Source: Naasia aerilata (GTDB taxonomy: Bacteria > Actinomycetota > Actinomycetes > Actinomycetales > Microbacteriaceae). Taken from it: DNA of 64,000 nt. The position numbers were made by a program, and so were the translations under genes. Shown here piece after piece: positions 53,376-62,541 of this stretch. Position 1 is the first letter of the stretch; the number at the start of each line of letters is the position of its first letter. The DNA lies in assembly GCF_030296595.1 (NCBI RefSeq), contig NZ_AP027731.1:2790001-2854000 (forward strand). The letters run 5' to 3'. The notes under the pieces were generated by a model. The model was not told the origin of the DNA. It saw only the letters and a program-made list of their open reading frames with translations, and did not search any database.

Positions 53376-53567
53376 CCGGAAATGTTACTCGCGAGTTCGG
53401 ACGTCCCGGCTGGGATGCTTCTCTTGCCGATGGTCGGCGCCCCGGCGTGGGCCGCGCAGACGCTCTCGGGAGTGGACGTGTGCACCTCCGAGAGCGATTG
53501 CCACGTCGTGACTCCAGGGTCTGGTCGAAGATCGGGCTCCCGCTAAAGAAATGTCGACGCAGAGCCC

Positions 53568-56149
53568 TCAGTGACCCGCCACCTCGGCCTCGATGACCGT
53601 GTCGAAAAGACCCCAGTGTCGCAGGCCCTGGTGCGAGTCGACACCGGCGTAGGAAAGCGACGCGTCCTCGAATCGGCGAAAAGTCTTCACTGCGTCATTC
53701 ATGTGTGTTGAGTTGAAGAGCCCCAAACCGCGAAGCAGGTCAAAGTCCGGGATGGTAAGGCCGGTGACCACCCGGAAGAGGTCGGGCTCCAGCGCCTTGA
53801 TGACGTCGATGAGCGCGTTCTCTCGGAAGTCGGTGAGATACATAAAGGCGGGGATTCGGGTCGCGAACTTTATGAGCTTTTCCTGCACCTGCTTGCGCAG
53901 CGACTTCTGCAGCTTCTCTTCCTCAGTGAGTTCCTGCTTCTCCCTCGGCGTGAGGTCCCGCTCCTTCGCCCTCTTTTTCAAGTCTCTAATCTTCTCGGAC
54001 TTATTGATGATCGTCTCAAAGACGTTGTCGCCCAGCGAGCGAAAGCCTTCAATGTTCTGGATGGCCTTCAAGGCATCGGGATTGGCGAGGACCTTCTTGA
54101 GGGTGTCGTTGTCCACATTGACTAGGAGCGCCGACTCCCACTTGCGCGCCAGGAGCGTTGCCGACGTACCTGACTGTGCGATGTCGAGGACGCTCCCGGC
54201 GTCAACGGGCACCATGTTCGAGCCGTCGTACGCCAGCACCGGAAGGAACGACAGCAGATCGGCCACAGCCTTGTCGTCGTTCGTCTCTTCCGGGCTCAGC
54301 CCTCGTGCATATTCGGCCACCTGACGGAGCGCGCGAGTCGGCGCGAAATCAAAGACGAAACAGACGGGCTTGACGACCTCGATCGATTTCGGGTCGTCTC
54401 CGTTTGGGTTTTGGATGACCCAGGGCGACTGTACCCGAAAGGCGGACTGGAAATAGGTTTCAGGCCGTTGAAGGTTCCGCAACATAAGGATGGCGGACCA
54501 CTGGGGCACAGTGACGCCCGTCGTCAACTTTCCGCAGGATAGCGTGATGGTTTTCGTCGTGAAGCCGTCCTTGATCTTCGCTCGAACAGGAGGGAGTGCG
54601 GCTAGGCCGATGCCGGCCCCGGGTCCTGCGGCGTTGATGAGGGTGTAGTCACCCCAGAAGCCGTTCTTGTTCTGCGGCTCGTGCAGGAGGTTCTCCATCG
54701 CATGAACGCTGGCGACGGTGGGCAGAAACCAGAAGGAATGGTTCAGGTAAGGCAAGACGTGAGCGTCGGAGTACGGGAATGGTGGACGTGTTCCAGCGCG
54801 CAGTGCATCGACGGTCGTTGGCTGGTGTTGGCCTCTGATCAGGTTCAGCCAGTTCTGCACATCACTCTTGTGCTTGAAAGCGGCGTTCGAGCCGACGCCG
54901 ATCGCCGCAAAGAACTCGTTCAAGTCAAACTCATCAAACTCGCCCTGCATTGCGACAGTGAGGATATCTTCGGGCATCCGATATGTCATCAGCGCCATCT
55001 CGGGCAGCGCGGCGTACGGATTTGGCTCTCCGGGGTGCGTTACGGACCAGTAGACTTTTTCCCGCTGTTCGTCGGTATAGGTCCAGTTATAAAGGTTGTC
55101 GTCAACAAACTCGCCATCGGCCAGCGCACGGAACGGCGTCCCCGAAAGGTATAGGAACGCCTTCGCGGTAATCGGCAGGAAATCCGCCTCGTCATTCCGC
55201 TGCTCGTCCAGCTCCTCGTCCAGAACCTCCAAATCTTCACTGAATTCCTGCGCCATCTCGGCTTTCTGCTCTTGGACGTCCTCCCCTCGAACAGTTCCTT
55301 CGCGTTCTCACGCCAGGCCCCAAAGTGGTACTCGTCGAAGATCACCAAATCCCAGTTGATGAGATGGATCCACTCGTTCCTCGCCTTGATGAGACCAGTG
55401 CCCTTCTCCCGACCCAGCAGGTCCTGGAACGAGCCGAAATAGACCAGCGCCTTCTCGTGATCCACGTTGAGGGGGTTGTCCGGGCCGGAATCCTTCGAGG
55501 CATAGATCCAGCCATCGAAGTCGACATGCGAGTTCAGGTCGGTCTCCCACGCGTCCGCTACGGCCGGCTTGAAGGTCACCACGAGGACGCGCTTCGCGCC
55601 CATGCGCTTGGCCAGCTGATACGACGTGAAAGTCTTCCCGAATCGCATTTTGGCGTTCCAAAGGAAGCGTGGAACGGCCGCCCCGTCTGCGGCCCACTCG
55701 CGCTGGAAGAACCGGAGCGTCTTCTCGACCGCCGCTCGTTGCTCGTCACGCATCCCGAACGTTTCGTGATGTGAGCCTGACAGCTCTGTGTGCTCACGGA
55801 GCTCGGTGATCGCTGTAAGCACATCGGCCCGAGTACAGCGAATCCACTCCTTGCTGGATTCGTAGACAACGTTCTCGAATCCTTTAGCAATTAGGCGTTC
55901 CCGGACAGCGGAATCGGTGATGCGCACGCCGTCTGCGTCCAGGGCCGGCTCGTCAACCTGCAGCACGTAATTCACCCGCGCCTGACCTTGCGACTCCCTG
56001 ATCCGCTCATTGACGTCGCGGGTGGTCTGCCCGACCTTGAGGCAGCCGCGCCACCGCTCTGCGATCTCATCGCTCGACCACGCGTAGAGGCGCGGCTCCC
56101 CGGTCGGCTTCTGCGGAAATAGGTCGGATAGGGACTTAGCTGTGGGCAC
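53568..56149 (-). CDS. GIY-YIG-like/SF2 helicase fusion, restriction-type (frameshifted)
   Basis: About 861 residues after repair. Residues ~18-95 resemble a T5orf172-type GIY-YIG domain: PRLYAW (19-24), GCLKVGQTTRDVNERIRESQ (36-55). The SF2 helicase follows: WNAKMRFGKTFTSYQLAKRM with Walker A (166-173), LVIFDEYHFGAW with DEYH at 272-275, then LYLSGTPFRALADGEFVDDN (motif III-like), SCGKLTTGVTVPQWSAILML and LQRPETYFQSAFRVQSP. One extra base in the C4 run at 55283-55286 restores FEGEDVQEQKAEMAQEF. The gene is the third of three, with its GTG 3 bases after the stop of the Eco57I-type gene. Action is presumed to be DNA restriction driven by ATP; this is not proven. The sequence is visibly more A/T-rich than its neighbours. 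Confidence 0.75.
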
Positions 56150-56152
56150 CCG

Positions 56153-57811
56153 CTACACCTCACCGCTCTGGGTCGATGCTGAGTCGACAACCATGGGTCG
56201 AACGAGCGATTCGATGTACGCCTGCTCATCCAATGAAACGTCGTACTTGGCGTACAGCTCTTCATCGGTCCAGACACGGTCCATCGGCAGGTCGGGAACG
56301 AACGCGAACGTCGATCGCGTGACGCTCTGATTCGCGGCCCTAAGCGACAGAAGGAACCTCACGAATCGCGACTTGAGATAGGCGCACATTCGTTCCGCCT
56401 CGAGCTCCGTGTCGAAAGCGCTCACGACCGGATAGGCCTCAGTCGTGACATAGCCCGGGCGGACGACGCGGATGCTGCTTAGGCCGTAATACCGGCCGTC
56501 CCGATCGGGACGACCACCCGCCGGTGCAGCCCTGCTGACCGTCGCCTTCCACTTGTCAATCCACTCCGCATTCGACGTAACGGACGCCCGGGGAATATAG
56601 CCGTCTCCTCCGCTGCTCATTAGCGTAACGGGGGTGTTTATCCCCTCAGTAGTGGGAGCCCCTCGGTCGGTCGTGGCGAACCCGAATGCCTTTCTACCCG
56701 ACACCTTGACGCTGAGTGACTTCAGAGGGTCATGACCGCCGGGCCAAACCTTGTGCAGGATTGATATTGCGTCAGAGTGACGGACGAACACGTCGAATTC
56801 ATTCAAACGTCGCTCGGTCGGCCTGGTCTTGCGCCCTCGAACTATGGTCGTGACCGAGCACCGACCATGAAAGTCACGACTCCAGAGGAAATAGGAGACA
56901 CCGCCAGCGATGTCTACGCCAGGAAATGCCTCATCCGAGTCAATGAAGTCGGTGATCGAGCGAATCCGGTCGTCCGCCAACATCTCGGCACGGAACTCAT
57001 CCAGTCCTTTACCGCCGGCCATCCAGCGTGACGGGGTAACCATCGTCAGGTACTGCGGCTGCAGCGCTTTCGCCGCCTGCACGAACCGATGGTAGATCGG
57101 TGCCGCACTCTTCCCCGCCCCGCCATCGTCCAACTGGTATGGCGGGTTTCCCACGATTACATCGAAGTGCATGTTTTCTCCAAACAAGCGCACAATCAGC
57201 GACTTGGGGTCCGTGTGGTGCAGAAGTGCGTACGCGTAGGTCTCGGCCTGGTCGCCGCGCTCGTAGCCCTCTTTCGACGCCGGACAGTAGACACAGCGGT
57301 CACCCACCCAAGTGTGCGCAGTTCGCTGGAACCAGATGTTGCCATCCGGCGAAGCAGACGACGGTGCTACCGAATGCTTGCCCGTCGCGTCCTTGGAGCA
57401 GTAGACCGACCGACGCGCAATGAGCGCGGTCAGCGTAGTCATTCCGATCGCGAAGACCTGCTTCGTGAGCACACGGTCCACAAGCGCTTTGCGTTTGTCC
57501 GACCCTTCAGGCGGGTTGCCCTGCCCTTCCACGAGCCGCTTCGTGATCTCCCGGAGGAAAACGCCGGACTTTGTAGCGGGATCGAGGAAGGTCACGTCCG
57601 GGTCTGCCCAGATCGACGCGCCCTTGTGATCGTCGGCCCAGGCCTCCTCAAGCGTGTCGAGCATCTTGTTGGCGAATTCCGGCGGCGTGAAGACCTCGTC
57701 ACTCGACAGACTCGCGATCGTATTGAGCACGTCCGGGGCTCGGTTCTGCCGATCTCTGCGGAGCATCTCCCCGAAGGACAGGGACATGCCCACTGTCGTG
57801 GTGTCGGTCAT
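56153..57811 (-). CDS. Eco57I-type adenine-N6 DNA methyltransferase/specificity protein
   Basis: 552 residues. FTPPEFANKMLDTL (41-54), a degenerate AdoMet motif I FLDPATKSGVFLREI (75-89), then catalytic motif IV VIVGNPPYQLDD (218-229) with NPPY intact. Cys pairs (C138, C173-C176) may form a zinc ribbon. PSRWMAGGKGLDEFRAEML and DSDEAFPGVDIAGGVSYFLW follow. The C-terminal half (~330-552) carries likely target-recognition sequence. The ATG at 57811 overlaps the preceding stop by 4 bases (ATGA), so it is coupled to the small methylase. Companion of the helicase gene downstream. Confidence 0.8.
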   Translation of the reverse strand: MTDTTTVGMSLSFGEMLRRDRQNRAPDVLNTIASLSSDEVFTPPEFANKMLDTLEEAWADDHKGASIWADPDVTFLDPATKSGVFLREITKRLVEGQGNPPEGSDKRKALVDRVLTKQVFAIGMTTLTALIARRSVYCSKDATGKHSVAPSSASPDGNIWFQRTAHTWVGDRCVYCPASKEGYERGDQAETYAYALLHHTDPKSLIVRLFGENMHFDVIVGNPPYQLDDGGAGKSAAPIYHRFVQAAKALQPQYLTMVTPSRWMAGGKGLDEFRAEMLADDRIRSITDFIDSDEAFPGVDIAGGVSYFLWSRDFHGRCSVTTIVRGRKTRPTERRLNEFDVFVRHSDAISILHKVWPGGHDPLKSLSVKVSGRKAFGFATTDRGAPTTEGINTPVTLMSSGGDGYIPRASVTSNAEWIDKWKATVSRAAPAGGRPDRDGRYYGLSSIRVVRPGYVTTEAYPVVSAFDTELEAERMCAYLKSRFVRFLLSLRAANQSVTRSTFAFVPDLPMDRVWTDEELYAKYDVSLDEQAYIESLVRPMVVDSASTQSGEV

Positions 57812-58488
57812 GTGACGTCCTCCATCGCGGCGATCTGCGCGACTGTCATCGTCGGGTAGCTGGTTACGGGCTGGAAAACCTCGTGATGGGCTTCTCCGGG
57901 GCGCACAGTACCCCTCCCGGCAATCTTGTCGAAGTGGAAGTCGCGACGCTGATACTTGCCCCGCCCGAGGTAGCCCCACTCCGCGAACACGATGGGAAGC
58001 CCGTGTGTATCAGGCGATGTACCGACGGTCGTCATCGCGAGCGCATCTCCCACGATGACGTTCACGCCTACGACAAGGGCGGCTGCCCGCATCCACTCGT
58101 CGCCTGCTCTTGCGCCCAAATAAGCGCCAAAAAGCGACAACAGGTTCGTCCGACATTCGAGAGCGTTGTCGGCCTGAATGTCGATGCCGTAGACCGACAT
58201 GAGCGCCAGGAGTGCGTGGTGGCGCCTCTCGTAGTCGCTCTTGCCGTACCGGGCCATCACCGTCGTCAACTTGCTGGACAGCACGCGAACGAGGAAGTTT
58301 CCAGTGCCGCAGGCGGGCTCTAGGAAGCGCGAGTCAATGCGCTCCGACTCGTTCTTGACGAGGGCGAGCATTTCGTCCACAAGCCACGCCGGGGTAAGTA
58401 CCTCAGCGTGGTCCTGAACCCGCTGCCTCGACTTGACAAGCGGCCTCCCCGCGACGTTCTCAAGCACCTTCGCTGCGCCGACTGCCAT
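57808..58488 (-). CDS. Short DNA methylase-like protein with AdoMet motif I only
   Basis: 226 residues. HAEVLTPAWLVDEMLALVKN (27-46) then RFLEPACGTGNFLVRVLSSK (54-73) is a clean N-6 adenine methylase motif I (PACGTGNFL). VYGIDIQADNALECRTNLLS is the D/E-containing motif II region. No NPPY/DPPY motif IV is present: the protein ends after FAEWGYLGRGKYQRRDFHFD. GGAGGTGAC precedes the ATG at 58488, a strong site. First gene of the three-gene operon and coupled to the Eco57I-type gene. Either a co-subunit that binds AdoMet or a truncated half of a split enzyme. Confidence 0.72.
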   Translation of the reverse strand: MAVGAAKVLENVAGRPLVKSRQRVQDHAEVLTPAWLVDEMLALVKNESERIDSRFLEPACGTGNFLVRVLSSKLTTVMARYGKSDYERRHHALLALMSVYGIDIQADNALECRTNLLSLFGAYLGARAGDEWMRAAALVVGVNVIVGDALAMTTVGTSPDTHGLPIVFAEWGYLGRGKYQRRDFHFDKIAGRGTVRPGEAHHEVFQPVTSYPTMTVAQIAAMEDVT

Positions 58489-58829
58489 CTTGTCACCTCC
58501 ACACGTTCGGGTTGCACCCAACGTAGCGACGGTGATCGACTTTTCCGACCGCGGCGCGGCGCGCGTTGGCGGGCTATCGCAGGGTCGAGAGGCACTAACG
58601 GCGGCATCGTCGCGGGATCCCTCGGGTCCTCACCGGCGTCGTGCCCCTTGATAGGAACGCAGTGCCGGGGCTGCTCGCCGAGCAGGACGCGGAGAAGTGC
58701 AGTCCCCGACCACCCGCGGCCTCCGCCTCCTCAGCGCCGCGCTCATCGGTTGAGGTACGACAACAAGAGCGAGTACTCGGCGTCGCCTACGGCCAGCGCT
58801 CGACGCTAACCCGGCTCAGCTTCCTCCTA
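58489..58829. other. Intergenic region before PadR gene, no gene recognised
   Basis: The leader of the methylase operon (reading left) and the PadR gene (reading right) meet here. I find no protein-like frame, T-tract or tRNA. A tandem PadR-type box follows at 58830. Confidence 0.5.
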
Positions 58830-58849
58830 TATCGCTGAGTATCGTTGAG
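58830..58849. promoter_or_regulatory. Tandem 10-base boxes, likely PadR operator
   Basis: tatcgctgag (58830-58839) and tatcgttgag (58840-58849) are adjacent direct copies differing at one base, ending 19 bases before the PadR ATG. They are preceded by tcctcctata. PadR autoregulators commonly bind A/T-rich boxes such as atatcg; this placement fits repression of its own gene. Inference from position and repeat only. Confidence 0.5.
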
Positions 58850-58868
58850 CCCGATCGAGGAGGTCATC

Positions 58869-59423
58869 ATGAACGGATCGTTCAGGGCCGATGGGTTCGG
58901 CTCAGCGGGCGCGAGCCCGGTCGACGGGATGTGGCAGGCGTTCGAGCAGCTGCGCACCCGCTTGGAGAAGAACTTCGAGAAAAGCGCAGGTAGCCGCGTC
59001 GGCCGCGGTGATGTGCGGGCCGCGGTGCTCGCGCTTCTCGCTGAGCAGCCGATGCACGGCTACCAGCTCATCCACGAGATCGAGGAGCGCAGCGGCGGCG
59101 CCTGGAAACCCAGCGCCGGCTCCGTCTACCCGACGCTGCAACTGCTCGCGGACGAGGGCCTCATCAGCGCGGAGGAGTCGAACGGCCGCAAGACCTACTC
59201 GCTGACCGACGCCGGTCGCCTCGAGGTGAGCCGCTCCGGCGTCTCCGCCCCGTGGAACGTCACCGAGGGCGCGGCGCACGGGTCGCTGCCCCGAGCGGGC
59301 TTCGAGCTCGCGCAGGCGACCGGACAGGTGGCGCGTACGGGAACCGATGCCCAGACTCAGCAGGCCATCGAGGTGCTGAACGAGGCGCGGCGCAAGCTCT
59401 ACGCGATCCTCGCGCAGAGCTGA
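58869..59423 (+). CDS. PadR-family transcriptional regulator
   Basis: 184 residues. The winged helix is RAAVLALLAEQPMHGYQLIH, EIEERSGGAWKPSAGSVYPT and LQLLADEGLISAEESNGRKT, with YSLTDAGRLEV as the wing end: GYQ, P..GSVYPTL and G-R are the PadR hallmarks. A polar N-terminal extension (~45 residues) precedes it and a helical dimerisation tail follows. GAGGAGGT lies just upstream of the ATG at 58869. It is followed by a UbiB-like kinase gene after 5 bases, so the two are probably co-transcribed. Confidence 0.9.
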   Translation: MNGSFRADGFGSAGASPVDGMWQAFEQLRTRLEKNFEKSAGSRVGRGDVRAAVLALLAEQPMHGYQLIHEIEERSGGAWKPSAGSVYPTLQLLADEGLISAEESNGRKTYSLTDAGRLEVSRSGVSAPWNVTEGAAHGSLPRAGFELAQATGQVARTGTDAQTQQAIEVLNEARRKLYAILAQS

Positions 59424-59428
59424 TAGGA

Positions 59429-61144
59429 GTGGCGTCAGTCCAAGCCGCTCCGGCACGAGATGCGGCGGGCGCTGGGAAAACCCGCGCCCGCTACCGCCGC
59501 ATCCTGCGGTTCGCCGCCCGGCGCCTCGCCGCGACCTGGTGGTGGGAGATCTTCCTGCCGCGCATCGGGCTCAGCCGCCTGGCCGAGCGCACCCGCACCC
59601 GGCGCATGCAGCGCATCGCCCGCCAGTTCTACGGGTTCGCGCTCGACCTCGGCGGGCTGATGATCAAGGTCGGGCAGTTCATGTCGTCGCGCCTCGACGT
59701 GCTGCCGCCCGAGATCACCAAGGAGCTCGAAGGCCTGCAGGACGAGGTGCCCGCGGCGCCCTTCACGGCCATCCGCGCCCTCGCGGAGTCGGAACTGGGG
59801 CCGCTGACGCGCTCGTTCGCGTCGTTCAACGAGACACCGATCGCCTCTGCCTCACTCGGCCAGGCCTACAGTGCCCGGCTCACTCCGGCCCTCGCCGCCG
59901 AGAGCGGGCTCGAGAACGTGGTCGTCAAGATCCAGCGCCCCGGCATCGACCGGATCGTCGCCATCGACCTCGCCGCGCTCCGCAGGGTCGGCGGCTGGCT
60001 GAGCCGCATCCGGCTCGTCTATCAGCGTGTCGACATGCCGGCCCTGGTGGAGGAGTTCGCGGCAACGAGCCTCGAGGAAATCGACTACCTGCACGAGGCG
60101 GCGAACGCGGAGCGCTTCGCCGAGGTGTTCGACGGGGACGTCCGGGTCGCGGTGCCCGCGATCGCCTGGGAGCGCACCACCCGCCGCGTCCTCACGCTCC
60201 AGGACGTCACCGCGATCAAGATCAGCGACCGGGAAGGGCTGCTCGCTGCGGGCATCGACCCAGCGGACGTCGCGAAGGTCTTCGCCACGGTCATGTTCGA
60301 CCAGGTATTCACCGACGGCTGGTTCCACGCCGATCCGCACCCCGGCAACATCTTCGTCACCCCGAGCCCTGGCCCGGCCGACGCGGAGTCCCGCCCCTGG
60401 AAGCTCACGTTCATCGACTTCGGGATGATGGGCCAGGTCCCGACGAACCTGCGCGCCGGCCTGCGGAAGGTGCTGATCTCGGCCGCGTCACGGGATGGCC
60501 GCGGGCTCGTCGACGCCATGCGCGACATCGGGATGCTCCTGCCCTCGGCCGACACCGTCGAGCTCGAGCGGGCGATGACGGCGGTGTTCGGCCGCTTCGG
60601 CGGGATGGGCTTCGCCGAGCTCCGCGAGGTCGACCCGCGCGAGTTCCGGGACTTCGCGAAGCAGTTCAACGACGTCGTCCGCACCCTGCCGTTCATGCTC
60701 CCCGAGAACCTGCTGCTCGTGATCCGCGCCATGTCGCTGACCTCCGGCGTCTGCAGCACACTCGACCCCGCGTTCAACGTGTGGGACTCGGTCGAGCCGT
60801 ATGCCCGCCAGCTGCTCCGCGACGAGCGCGGCAACGCGATCCAGGACATCGGTCGCCAGGCGCTCGACATCGCCGCGACCGCGGTGAGCCTGCCGAAGCG
60901 AATCGACGGGCTGCTCGAGCGCGTCGACCGCGGCGAGCTGGCGGTCACCACGCCGCGCCTGGAACGGCAGGTCGCGGGCCTCGACCGCACCCTGCGCCGC
61001 ATCGCGTCCGCGCTGGTGTTCGGGGGACTGCTTCTCTCCGGAGCCATCGTCCGCCCGGACGACACGGTGCTCGGCAACGTCCTGATGATCGCGTCCGCAG
61101 TGCCGCTCGCCGGCGTGATCGTGGGCGGCCGCCGGAGGATCTGA
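59429..61144 (+). CDS. ABC1/UbiB/AarF-family atypical kinase-like protein
   Basis: 571 residues. LGGLMIKVGQFMSSRLDVLP is the KxGQ motif, then IASASLGQAYSARL the Ala-rich loop. VVVKIQRPGIDRI supplies the Lys, HADPHPGNIFV the catalytic loop and TFIDFGMMGQV the Mg-binding DFG. Two C-terminal membrane helices (LVFGGLLLSGAIV, MIASAVPLAGVIVGG) anchor it. In related proteins this fold supports quinone or isoprenoid lipid biosynthesis, with ATPase activity rather than protein kinase activity. The GTG at 59429 is the only in-frame candidate near the PadR stop. Its ribosome site is poor (AGGA adjacent), suggesting translational coupling to padR. Confidence 0.87.
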   Translation: MASVQAAPARDAAGAGKTRARYRRILRFAARRLAATWWWEIFLPRIGLSRLAERTRTRRMQRIARQFYGFALDLGGLMIKVGQFMSSRLDVLPPEITKELEGLQDEVPAAPFTAIRALAESELGPLTRSFASFNETPIASASLGQAYSARLTPALAAESGLENVVVKIQRPGIDRIVAIDLAALRRVGGWLSRIRLVYQRVDMPALVEEFAATSLEEIDYLHEAANAERFAEVFDGDVRVAVPAIAWERTTRRVLTLQDVTAIKISDREGLLAAGIDPADVAKVFATVMFDQVFTDGWFHADPHPGNIFVTPSPGPADAESRPWKLTFIDFGMMGQVPTNLRAGLRKVLISAASRDGRGLVDAMRDIGMLLPSADTVELERAMTAVFGRFGGMGFAELREVDPREFRDFAKQFNDVVRTLPFMLPENLLLVIRAMSLTSGVCSTLDPAFNVWDSVEPYARQLLRDERGNAIQDIGRQALDIAATAVSLPKRIDGLLERVDRGELAVTTPRLERQVAGLDRTLRRIASALVFGGLLLSGAIVRPDDTVLGNVLMIASAVPLAGVIVGGRRRI

Positions 61145-61205
61145 GCCGCCGTTGCCGTCCGCCGGCTGAGCCATGAACGGGCACGACCGGCGTTCCTTCG
61201 CCCCG

Positions 61206-61223
61206 ATGTCGCAACCCCGACAT
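61206..61223. promoter_or_regulatory. Short perfect palindrome upstream of sbcD
   Basis: atgtcg (61206-61211) and cgacat (61218-61223) form a 6-base inverted repeat with a 6-base spacer, ending 12 bases before the GTG start of sbcD. It overlaps the expected promoter/ribosome region, so a repressor site is conceivable. Confidence 0.35.
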
Positions 61224-61234
61224 ACCGTCGAGGC

Positions 61235-62389
61235 GTGAAGATCCTCCACACCTCGGACTGGCACATCGGGCGCACCTTCCACACGCACTCGACCCTCGGC
61301 CACCTGCGCATCGTGCTCGATGCGCTGGCCGGCGCCGTGCGGGAGCAGGGCATCGATGTCGTCCTGGTCGCCGGAGACGTTTTCGACTCGTCTATGCCGT
61401 CCGCCGAGGCGATGACGCTGCTCAGCGACGCGTTCCGCACCATCCGGGAAGCCGGCGCTCGGATCGTGATGACGAGCGGCAACCATGACTCCATCACCCG
61501 CCTGGGCTTCCACGCCGAGTGGATCCGACTCGCCGACATTCACGTGCTCACCCAGCACTCCCGCCTCGAGGAGCCGGTCACGCTGGAAGACGAGCAGGGA
61601 CCCGTCCACTTCTACGGCATCCCGTACCTGGAGCCCTCCCTCATCCGGCACGACTACCCGGGCGTCGAGCTACGCACGCACGAGCAGGCGCTCGCATTCG
61701 CCATGCAGCGCATCAACGAGGACCGCGCAATGCGTGCCGGCCGCTCGGTCGTACTCTCGCACTGCTTCACCGCAGACGTCGCCCCCAGCGACGGCGTCGA
61801 GCGTGACATAAGCTCCGGCGGCCTCGACCTCGTGCCCGCCAGCGTGTTCGACGGACCCGACTATGTCGCCCTCGGCCACATCCACGGCCGGGCGCAGCTC
61901 AGCGAGCGCGTGCGCTACTCGGGCGCCCCCTTGCACTACTCCTTCTCGGAGACCGACAAGCTCCGCGGCGGCTGGCTCGTCGAGCTCGGCGCCGACCGCC
62001 TGGGCGAGGTGGCCTGGCTTGACCTGCCCGTCCCGCGCCGCCTCACTCCGCTCACCGGGGAGCTCGACGACCTGCTCACCGACGCCCGGTACGCCGAGCA
62101 CGAGGGGGATTGGGTCAAAGCGATCCTCACCGACCGCGTACGGCCGATGGATGCGATGCGCCGCCTGCAGCAGCGCTTCACGCACTGCGTCGCGCTCGAG
62201 TTCAAGCCATCGGTCACTGCGGAATTAACGACGGCCAGCTATGGGGAGCGGGTCAGGGAGCGCACGGACGGCGAAATCGTCGCCGGCTTCCTCGAGTTCG
62301 TCCGCAACGGCGTCGGCCCGTCCGAGTACGAGCGCGGGCTCGTGAACGAGCTGTTCGTGGAGCAGGACGTGCGCGAGGTCCGCGCATAA
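61235..62389 (+). CDS. sbcD: Exonuclease SbcCD, D subunit (Mre11-like)
   Basis: 384 residues, a full metallophosphoesterase nuclease. MKILHTSDWHIGRTFHTHST carries D-x-H, VVLVAGDVFDSSMPSAEAMT GD, TSGNHDSITRLG the GNHD, SHCFTADV and GHIHGRAQL the GHIH motif. The C-terminal capping region LTGELDDLLTDARY then VKAILTDRVRPMDAMRRLQQ is typical of SbcD. SbcD with SbcC removes hairpins and protein-blocked DNA ends. The GTG at 61235 is followed by the family's N-terminus. sbcC, normally directly downstream and often overlapping, is not present; sequence after 62389 belongs to other genes. Confidence 0.93.
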   Translation: MKILHTSDWHIGRTFHTHSTLGHLRIVLDALAGAVREQGIDVVLVAGDVFDSSMPSAEAMTLLSDAFRTIREAGARIVMTSGNHDSITRLGFHAEWIRLADIHVLTQHSRLEEPVTLEDEQGPVHFYGIPYLEPSLIRHDYPGVELRTHEQALAFAMQRINEDRAMRAGRSVVLSHCFTADVAPSDGVERDISSGGLDLVPASVFDGPDYVALGHIHGRAQLSERVRYSGAPLHYSFSETDKLRGGWLVELGADRLGEVAWLDLPVPRRLTPLTGELDDLLTDARYAEHEGDWVKAILTDRVRPMDAMRRLQQRFTHCVALEFKPSVTAELTTASYGERVRERTDGEIVAGFLEFVRNGVGPSEYERGLVNELFVEQDVREVRA

Positions 62390-62541
62390 CGCCCCGCCGC
62401 CGGCGGCGCAGCATTCACAGCGGTCGGATCGGACTATCCGGCCATTGGAACTGAGGATTCCTCGGGCGGCGGGATTGCCGTCGGCGGCTACCGGTGATAA
62501 ACCTCGCATAAGCACCTGCCTCGTTGAAGAATGGCGGACCT

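Noticed and set aside
53376-53567. Hairpin ctctcgggag ... ctccgagag near 53461-53497 as a terminator
   Set aside because: It lies in the leader of the SNF2 gene and behind no gene end on the right strand. The stem is short and it has no T-run.
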